Source: Novosphingobium sp. NDB2Meth1 | GTDB lineage: Bacteria > Pseudomonadota > Alphaproteobacteria > Sphingomonadales > Sphingomonadaceae | Length of the DNA: 64,000 nucleotides | Assembly (NCBI RefSeq): GCF_900117425.1 | Contig: NZ_FPEH01000015.1 | Location: 186,001 to 250,000 of the forward strand | Reading direction: 5' to 3' | Shown: positions 55,564-63,366 of the stretch, piece after piece | Layout: each line of letters starts with the position of its first letter | Numbering within the stretch: the stretch's first letter is position 1 | Translations under genes and position numbers: made by a program | Notes under the pieces: model-generated | What the model saw: only the letters and a program-made list of their open reading frames with translations | What the model was told of the DNA's origin: nothing | Databases searched by the model: none

Positions 55564-56868
55564 TTGAAGCCGCTGTCCGTTTTTGCCGCGATGCTCAGCG
55601 CGTCGTCGGTCGCCGCCGCGCCAGCCGAGGCCGCGCCGCCGCCCAGCATTCCCGAAGTCGGATCGCCTGCGCTTGCTGCAGTCGGCCCGAACGGGGTGGG
55701 CGTGATCGAGAAAACGGTGGTGGACAAAGGCGCGGTCGATCCGCTTGGTACGCTGGCCAAGGGTGAACTGGTCCGCGCCGACCGCACGATGCCATTGGTC
55801 ATCTGGTATCCCGCGCAAGTCGGCCCCAAGGACCGCCGCGCCACCTACCGTGCCAGCCTTGTCTCCGAACCGCCCAAGCCGCCTGCCTACTTCACCGTGC
55901 CCGCGCTCGCGGTCGCCGATGCCAAGCCGGCGGGGCAGGGCTATCCGATCGTGCTGCTCTCGCATGGCTACAACAACGATCCGGTCATGCTCTCGTGGCT
56001 GGGTGAGAACCTTGCCACCAAGGGCTTTGTCGTCGTTGCGATCCGCCACCGCGATCCGGCCATCACCGATACCGCGCAGACGCCCGCGACGCTGATCCGC
56101 CGCCCGCTAGATATCACCTATGTGCTGCGGCGCATCCGCGGCGGCCTGCTCGGGCCGCTCGGCGATACCACACGCATCGCGCTCGCCGGCTATTCGTTCG
56201 GCGGTTATGGCGCGCTGACTGTGGCGGGCGCCGAGCTTGATACGGCGAGCCCTGCGGTGAAGCGTCTGCCCCCCGCATTGGTCGACCGCTACACCGGCGG
56301 CGGTCCGGACGCGGCCGCGCTCCACGATCCTGCCATCAAGGCGGTCGTTGCTATCGCCCCCGCGGGCGGCGCGCCTTGGGCCGCATGGGGCGCGAATGGA
56401 CTCTCGGCCATCAAAGCTCCGCTCCTTGTGGTGGCAGGTACTGCGGACCGCACCGTCGGTTACGATCCCGGCCCCGCCGCCATCTTCCGCGATGCCAAGG
56501 GCTCGGACCGCTGGTTGCTCGCGCTCAAGGGTGCGGGCCATGCCATCGGCACCAATCCTGCACCGGCGGAAATGCGCGGCACCGTGTGGGACTTCGACTG
56601 GTTCGAAGACCGTATGTGGCGAAAGCCCCGCGTGAACTCCATCGCGCTCCACTTCATCACCGCGTTCCTCGATGTGCAGCTGAAGGGCGAGACAGCGAAG
56701 GCCGAGTATCTTGCGGTGCCGTCAGAGGAGTCCGACGGCGCCAAGTGGACCAGCGACGACACTCGCTACGATGCGGTGAGTGAAGGCGGCGCGAACCCGA
56801 CGTGGAAGGGTTTCGTCAAGGATCACCAGGACGGGCTGCTGCTCAAGCACCTGCCACCGGCGCCCTGA
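55564..56868 (+). CDS. Exported alpha/beta-hydrolase (dienelactone/PAF-acetylhydrolase type)
   Basis: A 434-residue protein with a signal peptide (MKPLSVFAAMLSASSVAAA from TTG 55564) and an alpha/beta-hydrolase body: LLSHGYNNDP (oxyanion strand), nucleophile Ser in AGYSFGGYGAL, Asp candidate in LVVAGTADRT and His in GAGHAIG. It resembles PAF-acetylhydrolase or chlorophyllase-like esterases of the periplasm. TTG 55564 gives the neat signal peptide; ATG 55591 is possible but would cut it. An upstream TTG at 55516 is less likely. Confidence 0.75.
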   Translation: MKPLSVFAAMLSASSVAAAPAEAAPPPSIPEVGSPALAAVGPNGVGVIEKTVVDKGAVDPLGTLAKGELVRADRTMPLVIWYPAQVGPKDRRATYRASLVSEPPKPPAYFTVPALAVADAKPAGQGYPIVLLSHGYNNDPVMLSWLGENLATKGFVVVAIRHRDPAITDTAQTPATLIRRPLDITYVLRRIRGGLLGPLGDTTRIALAGYSFGGYGALTVAGAELDTASPAVKRLPPALVDRYTGGGPDAAALHDPAIKAVVAIAPAGGAPWAAWGANGLSAIKAPLLVVAGTADRTVGYDPGPAAIFRDAKGSDRWLLALKGAGHAIGTNPAPAEMRGTVWDFDWFEDRMWRKPRVNSIALHFITAFLDVQLKGETAKAEYLAVPSEESDGAKWTSDDTRYDAVSEGGANPTWKGFVKDHQDGLLLKHLPPAP

Positions 56869-56877
56869 CCACACCTT

Positions 56878-56993
56878 CGTCATTGCGAGCGCAGCGAAGC
56901 AATCCAGAGCCGCGCAGAACCGCCCTGGATTGCTTCGCGCAGTTTATCCTGAGCGGCTGCTGCAAGCAGCCAGCCGAAGGGCTCGCAATGACG
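56878..56993. repeat. Long inverted repeat after the hydrolase gene (REP-like)
   Basis: Ends CGTCATTGCGAGC (56878-56890) and GCTCGCAATGACG (56981-56993) are perfect inverted copies, and inside them GAAGCAATCCAGAG pairs with CTGGATTGCTTC. This TCATTGCGAGC...GAAGCAATCC pattern is familiar from sphingomonad intergenic repeats. It sits between convergent genes and may act as a terminator. Confidence 0.8.
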
Positions 56994-57015
56994 ATGTAAT
57001 GGGACGGCGCAGCCC

Positions 57016-58026
57016 TTAGCCCCGCATCTCCGGCACCATCTCGGTCGGCGCATTGGCATCCCGTCCCATTCCGCCGGAGAAGTGCCGGATGATCCATTCG
57101 CGCAGCAGGAAGATTGCCGGATCGCCAAGGTCTTCGGCGTGGGTCTTGAGATAGTATCCGAAGCCGTCCGCCGAAACGCGGTCATAGGGCATTACCAGTT
57201 GCCCGCTGGCAATTTCCTGCGCGAACATGTCGATATCCGCCAGCACCACGCCCGAAGCGCCGATCGCATAGCGCACGGCCGAAAACGCAGTATCGAACGC
57301 AAGGCCATCATTGGTCTCGATCGCGAGGCGCTGCTGCGCGGCGTAGCTTGACCAGAGCAGCCCGCGCGGTTCGCCTTCCAGCTTCACGTGCAGCAGCTCG
57401 TTGTCGTGCAGGAACTGCTCGAAGCTCTTTCCGACATGCGCCGCTGCCGTCTCGGGCGAGCACAGCGGGGCGACCCGCACCATCCACAGCAGATCGGCCA
57501 CGCTGTCGTCGACATTGGGCCGGTCGAACACCACCGCCATGTCGACATTGTCGCGGGGGGCGCCGGTGACATTCGAGGTCACCACATCGATGCGGATTTC
57601 CGGATGCTCCTTGTGGAACTTCGCCAGCAGCGGCAGTGCGTTCTGATAGAGCAGGGAAGGAGGGATATGCAGCCGGATCGGACGGCTTTCGAGATCCTTG
57701 TTGCGGATGGTGTTGATCGTCTGCTCCATCCGGTCGAGGCACTTGCTCACGACCGGGAGAAGGATCGAACCCGCAGGCGTCAATTTGAGGCCGGTTGGCC
57801 CACGCTCGAACAGCGGGCGGCCGATGAGATCCTCGAGGCTGGAGACATGGCGGCTCATCGCGCTTTGCGACACCGTCAGCGCATGGGCACCGGCGGTGAA
57901 GCTCATATGCCGCCCCACCGCCTCGAACGCGCGCAACGCGTTCAGCGGCAGCCAGCGGCGGTTGATGAGGCGATCGGGCGCGATCTCGGTATCTCCCTTG
58001 CGATGTGGACATTTTGCGCCCCGCAT
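57016..58026 (-). CDS. LysR-family regulator (GcvA-like)
   Basis: A 336-residue protein with a LysR HTH (LPLNALRAFEAVGRHMSFTA, HALTVSQSAMSRHVSSLED at ~28-68) and a type 2 periplasmic-binding-like effector domain. It begins ~20 residues earlier than most family members; ATG 58026 is the first start, although AAGGGAG near 57990 precedes no start codon. It is divergent from another LysR gene, with 97 bases between. It may regulate the catabolic genes downstream or itself. Confidence 0.9.
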   Translation of the reverse strand: MRGAKCPHRKGDTEIAPDRLINRRWLPLNALRAFEAVGRHMSFTAGAHALTVSQSAMSRHVSSLEDLIGRPLFERGPTGLKLTPAGSILLPVVSKCLDRMEQTINTIRNKDLESRPIRLHIPPSLLYQNALPLLAKFHKEHPEIRIDVVTSNVTGAPRDNVDMAVVFDRPNVDDSVADLLWMVRVAPLCSPETAAAHVGKSFEQFLHDNELLHVKLEGEPRGLLWSSYAAQQRLAIETNDGLAFDTAFSAVRYAIGASGVVLADIDMFAQEIASGQLVMPYDRVSADGFGYYLKTHAEDLGDPAIFLLREWIIRHFSGGMGRDANAPTEMVPEMRG

Positions 58027-58071
58027 TGATCTACGTCAATCCGCGAAGCCCCCCACGAACATTCTTGCCCT

Positions 58072-58114
58072 ACGATAACAGTTTATAATATGACGCTTCA
58101 GTCATTTTTATCGT
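58072..58114. promoter_or_regulatory. Candidate operator between divergent LysR genes
   Basis: ACGATAA (58072-58078) and TTATCGT (58108-58114) are inverted copies 29 bases apart, with ATGAC-N6-GTCAT between. The region is AT-rich in contrast to its surroundings. LysR binding is plausible but not shown. Confidence 0.3.
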
Positions 58115-58123
58115 GAGGCGCTG

Positions 58124-59080
58124 ATGCTGCTCCCCGCCGAGTTCGATTTTCATGCGCTGGAAGTCTTCGTCCTCACGGTCGAGCTGGGCGGGATGACCGC
58201 GAGCGCACAGCAGCTGCGCATAACCCAGTCTGCCGTCTCGCAGACCATCGCGCGGCTGGAGCAGGGCATCGGCGCGACCTTGTTCGACCGCACCTTGCGG
58301 CCTCTCGGCCTGACGCCCGCGGGCAGGGCGCTCTACGAACGTGCGACGCACCTGCTCGCCACTGCGCGCACGATGGTCGATGAAGTGCGCGAAGGCGCCA
58401 ACCAGCCGATCGACAAGGTGACCGTGGCCATGGCGGAATCGCTTGCGATCCTGCTCACCGGCCCGCTGCTCAGCCGGCTCGGGCCCCGCGTCGCGCGCTG
58501 GCGTGTGCGCTCGGGCATCTCGCTCAACCAGCAGCAGGATTTCCTTGCACGGCGGGTCGATCTGCTGATCACCGGCAGCAGCGTGCTCGAAAAGCAGGAA
58601 GGCGTCGTCCATCACGACGTGCTCGACGATCCCTTTGTGCTGGTGTTCCCGCCGAGTTTCCGCGGCGCTGCCGATCCCATCGCTGCGGCCGAGGGCCTGC
58701 CGTTCGTGCGCTATTCGCTTGATACCGGCATGGGCCAGCGCATCGAAAGCCAGCTTACCCGCATGCGGCTGCGCCTGCCCAATGTGATCGAAGTCGATAT
58801 CGTGCCGCAGCAGCTCAACGCGGTCGCCCTCGGTATCGGTTGGTCCATCACCTCGCTGCTCTGCCTCGCCGCGATGCCCGCGCTGATCCAGAACCTGCGC
58901 ATCGAGCCGCTGCCGCGCGCCCGCTTCGCCCGGCGCATCCAGGTTGTCAGCCGCGCCGGCGAACTCGGCGATCTGGCCATGGAAACAGCGACCCTGGCCG
59001 GCGAGACAATCCGCAGGGAAAGCCTGCCGCCGATCCTCGCGCAGCTGCCCTGGGCGGAAGACTTGCTCGGCGTCGCCTGA
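58124..59080 (+). CDS. LysR-family transcriptional regulator
   Basis: A 318-residue protein with a LysR HTH (FHALEVFVLTVELGGMTAS, LRITQSAVSQTIARLEQG at ~8-50) and an effector-binding domain. It is read in the same direction as the downstream dioxygenase operon, 138 bases away, so it is the natural candidate regulator of that operon. Its inducer is unknown. Confidence 0.92.
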   Translation: MLLPAEFDFHALEVFVLTVELGGMTASAQQLRITQSAVSQTIARLEQGIGATLFDRTLRPLGLTPAGRALYERATHLLATARTMVDEVREGANQPIDKVTVAMAESLAILLTGPLLSRLGPRVARWRVRSGISLNQQQDFLARRVDLLITGSSVLEKQEGVVHHDVLDDPFVLVFPPSFRGAADPIAAAEGLPFVRYSLDTGMGQRIESQLTRMRLRLPNVIEVDIVPQQLNAVALGIGWSITSLLCLAAMPALIQNLRIEPLPRARFARRIQVVSRAGELGDLAMETATLAGETIRRESLPPILAQLPWAEDLLGVA

Positions 59081-59092
59081 TCCATCGATGCG

Positions 59093-59139
59093 AGTGCATT
59101 ACACGCATTGATACGATATATGATTCTTGATGATGCACT
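59093..59139. promoter_or_regulatory. Candidate operator upstream of the dioxygenase operon
   Basis: AGTGCAT (59093-59099) and ATGCACT (59133-59139) are inverted 7-base copies with an AT-rich centre, 80 bases before the dioxygenase start. A LysR-type or other regulator could bind here; this is inference from symmetry and position. Confidence 0.35.
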
Positions 59140-59218
59140 GCTGAGCCGGTCCATTCCGGGCTAAAGTCGCAATCGAGAGCGGCAGGCAGGCCGCCGCACA
59201 TCCCAGCGGGGGAAGACA

Positions 59219-60355
59219 ATGACGCTGACCACCTCGTCCACCGCACCGGTCACGCTGACCGACACCGGGCTCGAAGTCCTGCTTCCCGGCGGCAAGACCG
59301 CCTATTTCAACAACTACTGGCTGCGCGACAACTGCCCGACTTCGTTCGACAGCCAGACGCGCGAGCGGGTGTTCGATATCTTCCATCTGGACGCTGCCCC
59401 GCGACCCCGCCGCGCCGAAGTGGTGGACGGTGCGCTCGAGATCGCGTGGGACGGCGAGAACCACACCAGCCGCTACCCGCTCGAATGGCTGGCAAGCTAC
59501 GCCGAAGGCAAGCGCCGCCACGATCCGTCCGATCTGCCGCGCCGCGCCTGGTATGCCGATCATTATCCGAATGTCGCGCGCTTCCCGCAGGCCGGGCTGA
59601 TGGCGGACAAGGCCAAGGTCGCCGAATGGCTGAAAGCGCTGATCGTCGAAGGCGTCGCGCTGGTGACCGACATGCCCGACAGCGACGAGGCGCTGACCGA
59701 TTTGGTCAAGCTGATGGGCCACGTGCGGCCGACGTTCTTCGGCGAATACTTCGACGTGATGACGCATATCGAGCCGACCAACCTTGCCTACACCGCCAAG
59801 GCGCTCGAGCTGCACACCGATACCCCGGCCGAGGACATGGCCCCTGGCGTCCAGTTCCTCCACTGCCGCGCCAACAGCGTGGAGGGCGGGGCGAACCTGT
59901 TCCTCGACGGCGTGGCGGTCGCGAACGACTTCCGCGCGCTTTACCCCGAGGACTTCAGGCTCCTCGCCGAAACCGAAGTGCCCTTCTACTGCGAGCACGA
60001 CACCTACGACGTCCGCTCGCGCCAGCGTGTGATCGAGCTCGACGCGCATGGCGAAGTTTCCGGCGTCACCATCAGCCAGCACATGGCCGATGTGTTCGAT
60101 CTGCCGCAGGACGTGCTCGACCGCTATTACCCCGCGTTCTGCCGCTTTGGCCGGATGCTGCAGTCCGACAAGTACCTGATGCGCTTCCGCATCAATGCCG
60201 GCGAATGCATCGTGTTCGACAACCACCGCATCGTCCACGGGCGCGAGGCCTATTCTGCCACCAGCGGCGCGCGCTATCTGCGCGGGACTTATGCCGATCG
60301 CGGCGAGATGCGCAGCACTTACCGCGCGCTCACCAGCGAAGGCCGCTTCAAGTGA
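59219..60355 (+). CDS. TauD/gamma-butyrobetaine-hydroxylase-like 2-oxoglutarate dioxygenase
   Basis: A 378-residue enzyme: an N-terminal DUF971-like domain (~15-100) and a TauD-type jelly roll with the iron ligands in LHTDTP (HxD, ~199) and RIVHGREAY (distal His, with a 2-oxoglutarate-binding Arg near RYLRG). This layout matches gamma-butyrobetaine hydroxylase, which makes L-carnitine. The N-terminal zinc-site region reads LRDNCPTSFDS, so only one of the usual clustered cysteines is present. GTGA coupling links it to the next gene. Confidence 0.87.
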   Translation: MTLTTSSTAPVTLTDTGLEVLLPGGKTAYFNNYWLRDNCPTSFDSQTRERVFDIFHLDAAPRPRRAEVVDGALEIAWDGENHTSRYPLEWLASYAEGKRRHDPSDLPRRAWYADHYPNVARFPQAGLMADKAKVAEWLKALIVEGVALVTDMPDSDEALTDLVKLMGHVRPTFFGEYFDVMTHIEPTNLAYTAKALELHTDTPAEDMAPGVQFLHCRANSVEGGANLFLDGVAVANDFRALYPEDFRLLAETEVPFYCEHDTYDVRSRQRVIELDAHGEVSGVTISQHMADVFDLPQDVLDRYYPAFCRFGRMLQSDKYLMRFRINAGECIVFDNHRIVHGREAYSATSGARYLRGTYADRGEMRSTYRALTSEGRFK

Positions 60356-61071
60356 CGGAGGCCGAAGTCGCGGCGCTGCGCGAGGACCTCGCTGCGGCGT
60401 TCCGCATCACCGCGCAGATGGGCTGGTCCGAATCCGTCGGCAATCACTTCAGCGCGGCGGTTTCGGCGGATGGCAAGCAGTTCCTCCTCAACCGCAAGTG
60501 GCAGCATTTCGCCAGCATCAGGCCGGATGACCTGATGCTGCTCGATGCCGATGATGCAGACGTGATGAACCGCCCGGATGCGCCCGATGCCTCGGCCTGG
60601 ACGATCCACGGCACCGTGCACCGCCAGTGCCCTGCCGCGCGTGTGATCATCCACTGCCACCCGCCGCACGCCACCGCGCTCGCCACGCTTGCCGATCCGC
60701 GCATGCTGCCGCTCGACAACAACACGGCGCGCTTCTTCAATCGGCTGGCGATCGATCAGGGCTTTGGCGGCATTGCCGACGAGGCGGAGGAGGGCGAGCG
60801 TCTTGCCGCCGCGCTGGGGGGCAAGAAGACGCTGCTGATGGGCAATCACGGGATCACCTGCACCGGCACGACCGTCGCCGAAGCCTTCGAGGACCTCTAC
60901 TTCTTCGAAAAAGCCGCGCAGACCCTGCTGCTCGCCTATGCCAGCGGCCAGCCGCTCAATGTGTTGTCGGACGAAGTCGCGGAAAAGACCGCGCGCGGTT
61001 GGGACGACTATCGCGGCATGTCCTACGCGCATTTCGACTGGCTCAAATCGCAACTTCCGGCGCTGGCCTGA
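60352..61071 (+). CDS. Class II aldolase/adducin family protein
   Basis: A 239-residue protein with the zinc-binding His pair in IIHCHPPHATALATLA (~100-115) and a third in MGNHGITCTG (~163-172), the standard class II aldolase/adducin residues. It begins GTG 60352, overlapping the dioxygenase stop (GTGA). The substrate is unknown; the operon suggests cleavage or dehydration of a hydroxylated intermediate. The open frame running back to 59446 is a shadow of the dioxygenase gene. Confidence 0.88.
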   Translation: MTEAEVAALREDLAAAFRITAQMGWSESVGNHFSAAVSADGKQFLLNRKWQHFASIRPDDLMLLDADDADVMNRPDAPDASAWTIHGTVHRQCPAARVIIHCHPPHATALATLADPRMLPLDNNTARFFNRLAIDQGFGGIADEAEEGERLAAALGGKKTLLMGNHGITCTGTTVAEAFEDLYFFEKAAQTLLLAYASGQPLNVLSDEVAEKTARGWDDYRGMSYAHFDWLKSQLPALA

Positions 61072-61094
61072 ACACCATGCCAAACACACCCCAT

Positions 61095-61165
61095 CCGTTC
61101 GTGTCGAGCGAAGTCGAGACACCATGCGCGGCGCTAGGTGTCTCGACTTCGCTCGACACGAACGG
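61095..61165. repeat. Perfect 29-base inverted repeat between operon genes
   Basis: CCGTTCGTGTCGAGCGAAG... (61095-61123) and its exact reverse complement (61137-61165), with a 13-base loop. It lies between the aldolase stop (61071) and the MDR oxidoreductase start (61183). It may reduce expression of downstream genes or protect the upstream mRNA end. Confidence 0.85.
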
Positions 61166-61182
61166 GCGGTAGGAGCGGTTCG

Positions 61183-62268
61183 ATGGCAGAAACACCCGCC
61201 ACGATGGAAGCCGTGCTGCTCACCGGCAGCGGCGGTTTCGAGTGCCTGTCGCACCGCATGGACGTACCGGTGCCGCAGCCTGGCCCGGGCGAAGTGCTGA
61301 TCCGCGTCGGTGCCTGCGGGGTCAACAATACCGATATCAACACCCGCACCGCCTGGTATTCCAAGGCGGTTACGGTGGCCACAGAAGCAGGCGGCGGCGA
61401 CGGATTTGCCGAGGCGAAAACCGAAGATTCCGGCTGGACCGGCGCTGTCCCGCAGTTTCCGCGCATTCAGGGTGCAGATGCCGCCGGACGGATCGTTGCC
61501 GTGGGAGAAGGCGTCGATCCCGCCCGCGTTGGCCAGCGCGTGCTGGTGGAGCCGGTATTCCGCGGTGCTACGCGTTTCGCGGCGACCTATTTCGGCTCCG
61601 AAGTCGATGGGGCCTTCGGGCAATTCGCGCGCGTCCCCGCACCCCACGCGCACGCCCTTGAAACAGCACTGACCGATGTGGAGCTTGCCTCGTTCCCATG
61701 TGCCTATTCGGCAGCGGAGAACATGCTCACGCGCACCGGGCTTGCGCCCGGTGAACGCGTCTTGATCACCGGGGCTTCGGGCGGGGTCGGTTCCGCCGCT
61801 GTACAGCTGGCCAAGCGCCGGGGTGCCGAAATCACCGCGCTGGCGGGCGCCGACAAAGCCGATGGGGTGCGCGCCTTGGGTGCAGCCTGCGTTGAACCAC
61901 GCGATGCCGATCTTGTCGCTCTTTTCGGGCAGGAGCACTTCGATGTGGTGATCGATGTGGCGGGCGGCGCAGGCTTTCCGGCCTTGCTGCAGGTGCTGAA
62001 GCGCGGTGGGCGCTATGGCGTTGCAGGCGCGATATCCGGCCCCATAGCCGAACTCGACTTGCGCACGCTCTACCTCAAGGATCTGACGCTCTACGGCTGC
62101 ACGATCCTTGAACCCGAGGTATTCCCCAATCTCGTCGGCTACATAGAGCGCGGTGAAATACGCCCCGTCGTGGCCGCGACATATCCGCTTTCGCAAATCG
62201 TAGAGGCGCAGCGCGCATTCCTTACAAAGAAGCACATCGGCAAGATCGTGCTGATCCCCGGAGAATGA
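61183..62268 (+). CDS. MDR-superfamily (zinc-type alcohol dehydrogenase/quinone reductase) oxidoreductase
   Basis: A 361-residue enzyme with a GroES-like start (GPGEVLIRVGACGVNNTDIN, ~33-52) and a nucleotide-binding fold (VLITGASGGVGSAAVQLAKR, ~194-213). Catalytic zinc Cys/His residues are not obvious, so it may be a quinone-reductase-type member. ATG 61183 follows AGGAGCGGTTCG, a good ribosome site. It is part of the catabolic operon; substrate unknown. The stop overlaps the next start by four bases. Confidence 0.88.
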   Translation: MAETPATMEAVLLTGSGGFECLSHRMDVPVPQPGPGEVLIRVGACGVNNTDINTRTAWYSKAVTVATEAGGGDGFAEAKTEDSGWTGAVPQFPRIQGADAAGRIVAVGEGVDPARVGQRVLVEPVFRGATRFAATYFGSEVDGAFGQFARVPAPHAHALETALTDVELASFPCAYSAAENMLTRTGLAPGERVLITGASGGVGSAAVQLAKRRGAEITALAGADKADGVRALGAACVEPRDADLVALFGQEHFDVVIDVAGGAGFPALLQVLKRGGRYGVAGAISGPIAELDLRTLYLKDLTLYGCTILEPEVFPNLVGYIERGEIRPVVAATYPLSQIVEAQRAFLTKKHIGKIVLIPGE

Positions 62269-63227
62269 CCCAAATGAAGATCGGTTTCATCGGCCTCGGC
62301 AATGTCGGCGGCAAGCTGGCGGGCAGCCTCATCCGCAACGGTCATGACGTCACCGTGCGCGATCTCAATCCCGAGCTCGTTGCCGAATATGTTGCACGCG
62401 GCGCCAAGGAAGCGGCGAGTCCGCGCGAACTGGGCGAAGCGGTCGATGTGATCATCACCTGCCTGCCGTCGCCCGCCGCCAGTGCTGCCGTGGCCGAAGG
62501 AGAGGACGGATTCCTTGCCGTCATGCGCGCAGGCCAAGTCTGGATGGAAATGAGCACCACCGACTATGCCGAAGTCCTGCGCCTTGGTCCGCTGGTCGAA
62601 GCGCGCGGCGGCCTGTTCATGGAATGCCCCGTTTCGGGCGGCTGCCACCGCGCGGACACCGGCAATATCTCGATCTTCGCGGCCGGCCCGCGCGCCGGTT
62701 TCGAGCGGGTGCTTCCGGTGCTGACCACGCTCGGCCGCCGCGTGCTGCATACCGGCGATTGGGGCACCGCCTCGCAGCTCAAGGTCATGACCAACTTCCT
62801 CTGCACCGCGCACCTTGTCGCGCTCGCCGAGGCGCTGACGGTGTGCAAGGCGGTCGGGCTCGACATGAACACGACCTACGAGGCGATCCGCATTTCCTCG
62901 GGCAACAGCTTCGTCCACGAGACCGAGAGCCAAGTCATCCTCAACGGCAGCCGCGACATCAACTTCACGATGGACCTCGTCTCGAAGGACGTCGGCCTGT
63001 TCGACAAGATCGCGCAGGAAACCGGCGTGCCGGTCGAAATGTCGCCGCTGATCGTGCGCCTGTTCAAGGAAGGCGAAGCGGCGTTCGGCCCGCGCGAACA
63101 TTCGCCCAACATCATCCGCCGCTATGAGGAGCCGCTGGGCATCAAGGTGCTCGGCACCGGCTTCCCTGAGCAGATGGTCGATGATGAACCCGAAGAGCAG
63201 GGCTACGAAGTGGTGGTGCGCCGGTAA
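62265..63227 (+). CDS. NAD(P)-dependent beta-hydroxyacid dehydrogenase (3-hydroxyisobutyrate dehydrogenase-like)
   Basis: A 320-residue enzyme with a Rossmann start (KIGFIGLGNVGGKLAGSLI), substrate motif MECPVSGGCHRADTGNISIF (~123-142) and the catalytic Lys region QLKVMTNFLC (~172-181). It should oxidise a beta-hydroxy acid. The ATG at 62265 overlaps the previous stop (ATGA); an alternative ATG is at 62274. It is the last gene of the operon, followed by an inverted repeat. Confidence 0.9.
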   Translation: MTQMKIGFIGLGNVGGKLAGSLIRNGHDVTVRDLNPELVAEYVARGAKEAASPRELGEAVDVIITCLPSPAASAAVAEGEDGFLAVMRAGQVWMEMSTTDYAEVLRLGPLVEARGGLFMECPVSGGCHRADTGNISIFAAGPRAGFERVLPVLTTLGRRVLHTGDWGTASQLKVMTNFLCTAHLVALAEALTVCKAVGLDMNTTYEAIRISSGNSFVHETESQVILNGSRDINFTMDLVSKDVGLFDKIAQETGVPVEMSPLIVRLFKEGEAAFGPREHSPNIIRRYEEPLGIKVLGTGFPEQMVDDEPEEQGYEVVVRR

Positions 63228-63250
63228 GGCCCGGCTTGTATTGATCTTTC

Positions 63251-63355
63251 CCCGTCACCCCGTGCTTGACACGGGGTTGGGCTGTTCCTCCGGCGCGGCG
63301 CCCGAAGTAGAAAGCCAAGGCCCGTGTCAAGCACGGGCCGACGATCTCACGGGGT
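63251..63355. repeat. Inverted repeat between convergent genes (REP-like)
   Basis: CCGTGCTTGACACGGG (63260-63275) and CCCGTGTCAAGCACGG (63321-63336) are perfect inverted copies, with outer partial pairing (CCCCGTCACC and CACGGGGT). It lies between the dehydrogenase and the GMC oxidoreductase and probably ends both transcripts. Confidence 0.75.
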
Positions 63356-63366
63356 AACGGCTGACC

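Noticed and set aside
59446..60351. Long frame upstream of the class II aldolase in the same frame
   Set aside because: Shadow of the dioxygenase gene; the aldolase begins at GTG 60352.
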